A stretch of 64,000 bases of DNA from Stropharia rugosoannulata (taxonomy: Eukaryota; Basidiomycota; Agaricomycetes; Agaricales; Strophariaceae): positions 3,782,001 through 3,846,000 of the forward strand of contig JANCIK010000001.1 of NCBI GenBank assembly GCA_028532985.1, written 5' to 3'. Position 1 is the first letter of the stretch. Each line of letters begins with the position of its first letter. Below are positions 55,076-64,000 of this stretch, piece by piece. The translations under genes were made by a program, and so were the position numbers. Below the pieces are notes generated by a model. That model saw only the letters and a list, made by a program, of their open reading frames with translations, searched no databases and was not told the origin of the DNA.

Positions 55076-56875
55076 ATGGCAATGGTCAGTACAGTATCTT
55101 GATCTGTCACATGTTCAACGAAGTTGTGCTTAGCCTTGAGCTTTCAGTCTCTCAAAACACCTTTCGATGACTTCTTACATATCAACGATCCGCCCACGAG
55201 CCTCCAATGCGCACAGGTGAAGGCCAGCCTTAAGGAAGCCACAAATAGCCTGCAGCAAGTTACCCAAGACTTGGAAGGACTATCGGGTAGCCTCGATCGC
55301 ATGAATGAAGAAAAAGGTCTGCTATTACTGAGCATTGAAGAGCACAGAAACCTCCTTTCGCCATTTCGCTGTCTTCCAGACGACATACTGGGCGAGATAT
55401 TTGTATGCTGTCTCCCTACAGATCACCCTGCCGTGATGTTACCATCTATGTGCCCTCTACTTCTTGGCTATGTCTGCCGGAGATGGAGAACGGTTGCCTA
55501 TCGGACACCGCGGTTGTGGGCTTCATTGCATATTGCCCTTCCAAAAGCGGAACGACGGCGTCGCATTCGACCTTACATAACGTCTGGTTCAGACCCTCAA
55601 TTCCATGAATGCATGAAAAAGCATCAAGAAGCCATCAACGAGTGGTTCAAGCGATCCGGGAGCTGCCTGCTCTATGTATCTCTGTCATTGTGTGGTCTCA
55701 TATCGCCCAGCCTCAGTTATATCGACCTGCTTCTATCCCTATCAGCCCGCGTACAGCATCTTGAGCTTGGTTATATCCCTTCGCTTGCATTGGCAAAATT
55801 CGCGGATGTCTCTTCCACTGCCTTCCCCAACCTCCGCACGCTTCATATGTCGTTTGAACGGTCTATCCGTCGCATTAATAAAGCTGATTGGGTATTCAAT
55901 GGTTTATTTAGTTCCCCTCGGCTATCAGGTCTTAGGATACATTCACTTCCCGTCTACTTCTCTGACATTAGCAGTTCTTGGAGGCGGCTCACTCGCCTTG
56001 ATATTAACGGAAACCGCTGGAGGCTACTGGATACCTCCGCAGCACGAACCATATTTACCAATTGCCCTTTATTAACGCACTGCTCGATTCGTATTTCCAG
56101 AGACGCAATGATACCCTCGGACCATATCCCTATACGACTTGCGCACCTTCATACTTTGTATATCAAGGATGATTCCAACTGCCTTGGGGAACTTTTCCAG
56201 GATGCAGACCTTCCTTCTCTTCGTGAGCTGTCCTACATCTCCGACCAATATACCCCCAACCACCGCCGGCATACCCTGTTATGCATTCTTTCGGGAACAA
56301 ATATGGGACTTGAGCGACTAACTGCCGTGTTTTACTTCTTAAATGGCACACATGTCTCTGAATTGCTGACTCTCTGTCCTAAATTAACACATCTTTACAT
56401 TGTCCATTCATCATCAGCTGAATCCTCTGGACCTGCTCTTGTGGTTAATATGCTCCAGTTTATTCTCAAACAAATGGCACCAATAACGGACCATCCGCCA
56501 TCTTTGCCTGCACTGACAGTGCTACACATCGAAGAGGAAAATCGCTTGACTCTACAGGACCAAGAGCTTCTGCGGTTCATTCAGTGGCGAATGGGAGCTG
56601 GGCCTCCAGTTGCCTCCTTAAAAGAGGTCGTATTCCGTTCTTCCCGATACGCGCAAATCGATATCGCTTCACAGCTTGTTGAATACATCAACGACGGTCT
56701 CGAGCTACAATTAACATATGCACCCGTCTCCTTGTATGAGACCTCCAAAACAAGACGCACCGTGAACATCGATGGAAATGACTTTGTCATTTTTGACGAG
56801 ATTGAAGAGTCTGAGCCCTATCCCTACATTCTGCCGAAACAAGGTCTTAACACATTCTCTCGACCCTATTTTTGA
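55076..56875 (+). CDS. coiled-coil F-box protein, family B copy 2
   Basis: The long frame runs from about 55130. There is no ATG near its left end, but ATG GCA ATG at 55076-55084 followed by a GTCAGT donor and TTTCAG acceptor at 55147 would give MAMSLKTPFDDFLHI in phase. The coiled coil (LKEATNSLQQVTQDLEGLSG) leads to the F-box core SPFRCLPDDILGEIFVCCLP, then GYVCRRWRTVAYRTPRLWAS. The rest is Leu-rich with LRR-like pieces (FPNLRTLHMSF; RRLTRLDINGN). Length and layout match the 19864-21630 copy. Probable SCF adaptor with unknown target. The first exon is the uncertain part. It converges with the MFS gene, leaving about 118 bases between stops. Confidence 0.8.
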
Positions 56876-56993
56876 CGTGCCCTATCTAAGCAGTATATTT
56901 CGTAAGTAGTGACTACTTTATGTGCCACATTGTTGTCGAAGTGTCTTGAATTATTCCTTTCAATAATATGCTATATCGTGCTTCTAGGACGAA

Positions 56994-59131
56994 CTTGGCC
57001 GTTTCTTAGCTGTAAAAATGATTGAACCAAAGGTAACGCTTCCGACAAGAGCTAAAATCTGATATAAGTGTGAGTATCCCAGTTTATTATTGAAAATGAG
57101 ACCCGATCATACCCCGCTTACGACGGCGGGACGCCACCAGATAAATCCTTCGGTAAGCAATGCACCTTGTATGGGTGGACCTATTGGATGAAAATGAGGT
57201 GACGATTTCGCCCTTATTTATCGCAGTTATAAGGCATACCGATGAGTGATCCAATGGCTTTGATACATTATTGACAAGTGAGAGTCTCATCGAGTCTTAC
57301 AATCAAAATACACTAACCACAGAAGGAAAAGGCGAATCCCAGACGGGCTCTACATACAACGAGTTAGAGTAATTGGTCAGCGAGTTACGCGTTACTTACC
57401 CTAGCTCTGACATGTCCTCGGTGAGGACCGCAACTAGTGGTGATTGCAATGAAACGACTACAAAAAAATAGAAAGTCCAAGGGGACCGAGTGAGTATTAG
57501 ATGATTTGATGTATCGCACTTGTGCACTTACATATTCCGGCAAAGTAGCCATATATAATGGCTATCGAAACAACGCTTCCTATATTTGACAATCCTATCA
57601 TGCCGAAGATAAGGATAGTGCAAGCAAAACACGCGATAACGACCATTTTAATGACTCCAATCGACTGGAGGAAGAATCCAGGAGAGAGTCGACCAATAAA
57701 ACTGCAAGCGTTCATAAGAACGAGCTATAAATATATCCATATGTTAATCCTTCCCAGATCATTCAAGGTACTCTTGACCTACAGTGTAAAAAGCAAAGTT
57801 TTCGTCGACACCATGCTTCACTGCATCAAGCTGGATGTAAAACAAGGGGAAGTAATAGCCCACGGTAAAGAAGAACGACCTGCACCACATGATTAATATT
57901 TGAAAGACATTTTTGTGATATGATGGTAAGTTAACTTACCCCAAAGAAATTGCAATGAAGTACCATTCGGAGTAGAATTTTCGGAAAGACTTGATCATTG
58001 GGGTTCTTGCTGTGGGAGCAGGCATGAATCGCGGACGCAGAAGACAGCATCCAACTGTAAGAACAGCTGTAACCAGCCCAGCGCTTACCCGGACACTATT
58101 ATGAAAACCAAGCCGGCTTCTGAACAGATTGTTGAGCATAATCGGATGAATGATCGAGCCGAGGGAGGATCCAGAGGCGACCACAGTCATTGCCAAGGTT
58201 CGCCTGCGGTTGAAGTACTGTGAGAGCACGGCAATGCTCGGAACGTACATCATTCCACCACCTATTCCGAGGCCGACACCCTGTGCCAGGAAGTTCTAAT
58301 AGTTGAGTTGTGGGTATATTCCGTCATGAGTCACAGCTAGAGAATAAAACATATGTATCTCGCACCTGCCATAGGTGATCCGGCTGTGTCAAAGACAGCA
58401 TGAATAGAGAGAAGGCCACTAGGAAAGATCCCCCATAAAGCAGGTGATAACTACAGTGAAATTAGTCGGAAACAGGCTATCGAAACCATTATAGAACTCA
58501 CAAGTATCCACGATCGTACAGGACTCCAGTATAGAGACCACTGACTATGACTAAGAAAGCGTTAACGCTGCCAACCCAACTGACATTAAACTTAGAGGGT
58601 CAAGTTTCCAACGGACGGCGGATGCAGGTTGTCACACGCACGATATTGACGACGACGAAGAGTTCGTGATATACACGCGGGTATAATAATCTGTGGAAGT
58701 TTGGTAAGCGAGGAATAGCAGAACAGGAATTGCTGTGATTTGTTGGATACCTTGGTATACACCAAAAGTGTTTGTGTACCTAGTTATGTTAGTAGAAAGT
58801 ATATTTAGATTCGTTCATCAGATCTAAAGTAGCAACGCATTACCCAAATCCGCAAAATTGAATCATGACTCTGCCTCAGAGTCAGCATTTTCTTGTCCCA
58901 GCCACTAGTACGCAAGCAAACTTACGCGCCCGCGACGGTCATCCACGCCCTCAAGCCACCGTCTGGAACTTCATCACGTAGATGGTCCACTTTCTTGTCT
59001 GTCTCCTCTACTGATTTAGTTTCGGTGCCGTAATCCTTCTTGCGGGAGTCTTCAATCGATCCGTCCGGCCCCTGAGCGGAGCCCTTCTCCTCTATGTCGG
59101 AAAAGTTCTGCTCGAGCTTGAGAGACGACAT
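56994..59131 (-). CDS. monocarboxylate transporter-like MFS protein
   Basis: ATG at 59131 (MSSLKLEQNFSDIEEKG) opens an acidic cytosolic leader ending EVPDGGLRAWMTVAGA, the hallmark PDGGxxAW of fungal MCH/MCT-like permeases. Splicing gives VMIQFCGFGYTNTFGVYQD, YYTRVYITNSSSSSISWVG and NFLAQGVGLGIGGGMMYVPS. Then come YFNRRRTLAMTVVASGSSLG and NACSFIGRLSPGFFLQS. The C-terminus ends FTAKKRPSSS at 56994. Fungal relatives (Mch-type) include riboflavin transporters and many orphan permeases; despite the name they seldom carry lactate. The substrate is unknown. Introns are all short and phase-consistent. It converges with the F-box gene ending at 56875. Confidence 0.88.
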
Positions 59132-59785
59132 GTTGACGGGAACGAGCAAAGGGGATTCCCACGAGTATTCATTGGGGCTGCATTTTTACAGATGACTAGA
59201 AGTTGGCCGGCCTATCGGACTACTTATGAAGCAGTGATGACTGTCTTGCGTTTTGCTGCAGTGAAAAGTCATATGGCTGCATGGAGGCATGTTAAGAATT
59301 GCAACCGGCAAGTAGCAGAACGTCAGTGCACCGGTGGCGCTGCCATATGAAGTAATCAGTCCGCCTTGCGTCCATTAATTGCAGCAAAATGCCGCTGGCA
59401 GGCCGGTGCTGCGAGTAATGTCTCGAAAACTGTATCTGCCTCTCGTTCTTTATCAGACTCATATTGGTGAGCAATCTCTCTGGCCCTCATTACTGTAGAT
59501 AAGCTATGATTAATACTTAGATAGCAGGTGCAATGATCACATCGGCATGAGGCAGCCCCTGGGAACTGACGGCACAGCCCGGCCCGCCGTAATTATGCGG
59601 AAGGAGTCGAAGGCAAGTTGAAGGAGGTCGAAAGGTTTGCTAAATATTCACATAACATTGTTAATCAGTTTTGATTAATCGTCATTGAGCACGAGATTCC
59701 TACGTATTCAAGCCCACATGAGGAGGTCGGGGCCGTATGTACTGTACTAATTTCAATTCCTTCAAGTAAGATTCTGATTACCGGA
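59132..59785. other. upstream region of the MCT-like gene
   Basis: About 650 bases containing its promoter. No other gene is supported. Confidence 0.4.
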
Positions 59786-60367
59786 GTAAGATAGGGGACA
59801 CTAGGAACCAGCACCCTTATGTAAGCAATTACATAAGCGGCAAAATCTGTCCTTGAAAAAAATCCAAAGATTTTTGGACGTAAATGAGGGTAAACAAGAC
59901 TTCCAAAAAGTTTTAAATCACCTGCAAGATATATATTTGCTTTTGGACTGTGAAAATATTAATTTGTAGACAATTTTGAACAAAAAATGGACTGGTGGGT
60001 TGTCCATGGGTTGTCGGAGTGCAATAAGGGTATGCCGGAGATGCCGAATTACCATTTATAATGTCTTATGTAATACACCTAACCCTAATTGGCGGCAAAA
60101 TCTCTGAGGTCGAAAATGCAAAAACTCGTAGAATGAGTAGAAAAGCAAGAAAAAACACTCAGAGAAAAAAATAGATTTTTCAATCATTGTTCAATAACTC
60201 CTTCAAATTTCGAACAATTTCAAATCTGATTGCTGAGGTTTGTTAGAATTAGCAATGGCTTCATTTCTCTGCAATTAAAAGTGTGGGAAAGACTTTGGTG
60301 GTGGATGAATAAAAACGATGGTTCTGCTTACATAAGGCAGGCTGGTTCCTAGTGTCCCCTACCTTAC
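59786..60367. mobile_element. 582-bp AT-rich MITE with about 42-bp inverted repeats
   Basis: The left end (59786-59827) reads GTAAGATAGGGGACACTAGG onward. The right end (60325-60367), read on the minus strand, starts GTAAGGTAGGGGACACTAGG. Both go on through AACCAGC to CTTATGTAAGCA, with one substitution and one small indel. TA at the second and third bases of each end could be a TA target duplication. The interior is AT-rich with no open frame, and GGCGGCAAAATC-like units occur twice (near 59836 and 60092). This is the structure of a miniature inverted-repeat transposable element. Confidence 0.82.
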
Positions 60368-60465
60368 AAGTTCACGACGTTTCTTAAAATAGAACAAGCG
60401 GCACGGAGAACGCCATATGACATCGAAGACTCATCTGTTTCCCTTCATCTCTAACACAGGGAATA

Positions 60466-62128
60466 ATGACACTTAGTCTTTCATCCGAAGTGAAGGCATC
60501 CCTGGATGGGATACTGGTATGTCTAATTTCTAATAAATGGTGATTCAGGTGCACATCAGTGAGACCATTCCGACTCTAGTCCCAAGCAGTAGCAGAGAGT
60601 CGTGTCCCAGGCGCATACTTTGCTGTAACAAGTGCAGATGGGGAGCTGTACTCTGGTAGTGCTGGACTGCGAGTCTTCCAGGAGCCATCAGCCGGGTCTA
60701 TTAACGACGAGAGCGTCTTCTGGATCTGTAGCATGACCAAGATCGTGGTGACTGTAAGTACTTGCATCAGCTCCCAGATCTTGAAACTTATTCTAAAATG
60801 TATGTGCAGATAGCGCTCATCCAGCTCATCGAAAAGGGTGTAATAAACTACGATTCACATGCCGATACAGTTATTTCCGAGCTGTCAAATCCTCTTGTCC
60901 TCGACGATCCGCTTGCTTATCCGTATACATATAAGCCTGCTCAATCACCTATCCTGGTCGAACATCTTTTGAATCACTCCAGTGGGATACACTACTACTC
61001 TGGACGGTGGAAGGTCACGCCAGATGATTTGGGAGCAGCATATAACGGAGTAGCATATGAAGGCGATCACTCTCCCAAGAAATTCTTTGAGCTCATCCGA
61101 GTGAGCATGATTGCTGCGCAAACGTTAGCATGCTTCTGACTGCATTCCCATTCGTTAGAATGGGCTTCCAGGAATACCTCTAGCTTTCGAGCCGGGAACG
61201 AGCTGTCAGCTATATCTTCCGATCTTTAACAATAGGTGACTGAGATATGTTGTTCAGGGGCCTATGGTTGGAATTGCGATATAATTGCTATAATGGTGGA
61301 GAGATTAACAAATCAGACCATCCACGACTACTGGTAAGAGTAAACTTAATTTATTGATTGTATCTCACGTCTGTTCAGCAAGCAAAATATTTTCGATCCG
61401 ATTGGCATGCCTTCTACCACTTTCCTCTTGACTGAGGAGTCTAAAAAGAAGCTGGTGGAGCTGGCGTATCGACGCAACGATGGGCAGTTAGAACGGTGGA
61501 ACGGCCAGCTGCGATTGATTGAGCAGGATCCATCGAAAGGTATGGTCGAGTACGTTTCTAGCTCAAACCAAAGTTAATTTATTATGAATCACAGCTGTAG
61601 GAGTACTACTCGGGGGTATTGGAATCTACACTAACTTGAGAGACTACCTTGCGTTTCTGCGGCATCTTCTACTTGCGAAAGGTATTTACAGAGCCTGGCA
61701 AATTCGGCTTTTACCCAATATCTTACTAATCGATCCCTTTTAGACGGGCGTGCCACGACCCCCATTCTGACTTCTTCCTCAGTCAATGCTCTATTCACGC
61801 CCTCCCTTCCTGCCTCCAGTACTGTGAAAATTACCGAGTTTACAGGTTGGCCAGATTGTCAATTCGGATATGGGCTATGCCTTGCCAATAGCGACTGGCC
61901 TGGAAGAAGAAAGAAAGGCTCAGGATTTTGTGGGTGACTAGATCTATCTCCGTATACATCTACTGATCAATATCTATAGGGTACGGCTGGGCTGGCACCT
62001 ATTATTTCCTGGATCCTGCTACTGGCATTGCTGTGGTGTATGGTACACAAGTAGTACCCACTGTCGACAGAGAAGTAGTGAGGCTCTGGGAGAAACTTGA
62101 AAGGGCCTTATATACGGGGCTGCAGTGA
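60466..62128 (+). CDS. class-C beta-lactamase-fold serine hydrolase (esterase-type)
   Basis: Nine or so short exons join in phase from ATG 60466 to the stop at 62126-62128. VAESRVPGAYFAVTSADGEL is the N-terminal strand. The nucleophile motif SMTK lies in FWICSMTKIVV. VEHLLNHSSGIHYY, then GLPGIPLAFEPGTSWAYGWN follows, giving the Tyr general base in AYGWN. LGGIGIYTNLRDYLAFLRHL and GYGWAGTYYFLDP (equivalent to the third lactamase motif) close the domain. Family members are esterases, transesterases or amidases, not true antibiotic lactamases in fungi. The substrate is unknown. All three active-site motifs are present after splicing, and single frames show only fragments. Confidence 0.88.
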
Positions 62129-62923
62129 TTATGGCGCGCGTATACAACGCTCACGGTCATTATTTGTATTTTTAACGTGTACAACTTTAAAGATCTGCAA
62201 ATATGTACATATCTAAATGCAACCTACGTGTATTTAACTTCGGCAAAATTGGCTTGGTGAGATTTACTATGTAAATCAGTAATATCAGAGACAAATCTTT
62301 TTTTTTTTTGAAACATTACACACATATTCTGTGCAGTGACTCGCAGGGAATACTTGCGCCCGCGCACGGCCTATGCATGAGTCATGACTCGGATGTCATG
62401 CGCATGAGGAATTCTCGAGTAGCCTAATGTTTGTACCTAGTAGACTTATTGTATATAGATAAATAACAAACTTCAGTCACTTTCCAGCGGACGTCTGTCG
62501 GAAGAAGCAAGCAAGTCAGCAAAGTCGGAGTCTCTCGTAACGACAATCTGAGTGAATTTGGAGTTGAAAGAATGTTACATATTAGTACATATGTATTTGT
62601 CATCAATTACGTAAATTTAACATCCGCCTTGCTCAGCACAGTACATAACTCTGTCGCACTCTCAGTGAATTCCCTCGTTTTAGCTTTCCGTTACGGCGAG
62701 ACGTATACCACTGGATACTCGTTGAAGTCTTCTTATCTGAGAACAGACTCAAGAAGTTTGCGAGGTGCTCCAAGCAAGTTCCAAGAAGTTCCTAAAACTT
62801 AAACGAAAAGTCGAGACGAGCTTCTCAAAGACCCCAAGTCCGATACCAGTTTGAAGTTCCCAACCACTTCACGCACCGCACCATTTAAGTTCATTCTGGC
62901 GTATCTCGGACGTATTGAACAGT
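62129..62923. other. intergenic region upstream of F-box family A copy 3
   Basis: About 800 bases with a T tract near 62298-62310 and no supported gene. Confidence 0.4.
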
Positions 62924-64000
62924 ATGAGGAGAACTTCGACGCGCGTTCGACCAATAACGTACACTGAGGCGCCCAGTGACAGTGACGCAGATGAAGTCGA
63001 CCAAACAGGGGATTTTGAACCTAAGAAGATGCGCGCAAAGAAACGAAAGGCAGTCAATGAAGGCGAAAACGAGAAGGAAATTGGATCGACGAAAAAGCCA
63101 CGACGCAAACGCGGCCTGTTGAAAGATCTAATCGAAATGCCTATTGATATATTGTTTGAGGCGAGTGGCTTGTCGTGGAGTGGCTTATGGTGCTTTGCTC
63201 ACTGCTCTTCAGATTTTTGCACAAACAGATCCCCTTGACCTGGTGCATATATCCCGTACTACCAAAGCGTTCCGCGCAATGCTTATGCATCGCTCGTCGA
63301 AACCTATTTGGCGTTCTGCTCGGTCGCACTTTGAAGAACTTCCAGATTGTCCAGACGACCTAAGTGAAGCGCAATATGCTATTTTGCTCTTTACAAGGTA
63401 TTGCTCCGTGAGTAATACCCAGCAACATAGCGGTCAGGTTCCAGTATTCATTTTAAATCTTGCTTTGTAGTTCTGTCTGAGGAATGTGGCCGTATACACC
63501 TCATGGTCCGCTCGCGTTCGGACTTGCAAGAAATGCCTTGATGACAAGTACGTCCCCATTATCCTTACTATGTTACCAACTAACCTATTCCCCGCAAAAA
63601 AGCTTTGATTATATTAACCGAGAGCGTCAACTTTGGGGCTCTGACCATCATAATCTCTACCCGACTATCTTAGCCTCATGGCTCCCTTTGCTCAAAATGC
63701 CCCCTCTGGCTAGAAGACGAGGTAAGAACGATCTGGGTAGTACCCATCTTCTCACCACTCTTAATTCCCGCCTTCATCAGATGATACGTGGTACAAATAC
63801 ACCAATTTAGACCGTCAATGGAAGGAAGAATATAAAGCCATTGTCAGTCTAAACCGAAAGATTGAATGGGTGAATGAGCGGTTGAAAGAGCGGTATGCCA
63901 TTGAACAGGTGCAGTGCATCGTATAGTTGTTGCCTTGTTGCGTCCTGATGCACTCGTCAGCATGCTCGAAAATGTGAATTATGGCATATGAAGTATCAGG
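62924..64000 (+). CDS. F-box protein, family A copy 3 (cut by the window edge)
   Basis: ATG at 62924 starts MRRTSTRVRPITYTEAPSDS, followed by basic nuclear-type patches (PKKMRAKKRKA; KKPRRKRG). Exon 1 ends at 63160 in EMPIDILFE. Exon 2 begins at 63213 with IFAQTDPLDLVHISRTTKAF, completing the F-box, so the intron 63161-63212 starts with GC instead of GT. Exons 63213-63407, 63471-63547, 63603-63721 and 63781-63908 give WRSARSHFEELPDCPDDLSE, YCSFCLRNV, CKKCLDD, DYINRERQLWG and WYKYTNLDRQWKEEYKAIV. Intron positions of the first junction match copies 1 and 2. The 3' end lies outside the window. Confidence 0.75.

Noticed and set aside
1..64000. CRISPR arrays or tRNA/rRNA genes
   Set aside because: No regularly spaced direct repeats and no cloverleaf or rRNA-like conserved stretch was seen. 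This is expected for a fungal nuclear segment.

Overview
The window looks like a piece of nuclear chromosome from an agaricomycete (mushroom-forming) basidiomycete. The reasons are multi-exon genes with many introns of about 45-70 nt and GT...AG borders, no operon-like spacing, expanded F-box families with an N-terminal coiled coil or a C-terminal Cys/His tail, expanded multi-pass proteins with an RCYxxW motif, and a relic of a Crypton-like tyrosine recombinase. Every gene model was built by reading splice signals and phase by eye. No database was searched.

Left part (1-9 kb): a membrane-anchored TSNSP-repeat protein, the ribosome-biogenesis factor KRI1, a short proline-rich membrane protein and an Fe(II)/2-oxoglutarate oxygenase. 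A gene-poor stretch follows to 11.7 kb. From 11.7 to 24.8 kb come F-box family A copy 1, a cerevisin/proteinase K-like subtilase, a multi-pass membrane protein, a coiled-coil F-box protein and an amino-acid permease that looks decayed in single frames but is intact once spliced.

Middle (25-38 kb): a long intronless, GC-rich, low-complexity protein, a small beta-rich protein, mitochondrial lipoyl synthase, a second multi-pass protein, a PPPY-containing protein with a conserved C-terminal domain, a broken tyrosine-recombinase element and an aldo-keto reductase.

Right part (39-64 kb): three tandem multi-pass paralogues (39.1-45.7 kb). The second carries an 832-bp terminal-inverted-repeat element inside one intron. 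F-box family A copy 2, an odd F-box-like protein, two small secreted proteins, a sugar transporter, a second coiled-coil F-box protein, a monocarboxylate-transporter-like MFS protein, a 582-bp MITE, a class-C beta-lactamase-fold hydrolase and the start of F-box family A copy 3 follow.

Housekeeping genes (KRI1, lipoyl synthase, transporters) are thus interleaved with lineage-expanded F-box and membrane families and with two inverted-repeat elements. The most distinctive observations are the transposon housed in a still splice-compatible intron, the unexplained AT-rich MITE, the intron-position-conserved F-box family with a GC-AG intron in one copy, and the recombinase relic. I see no tRNA, rRNA or CRISPR array and no convincing secondary-metabolite cluster.
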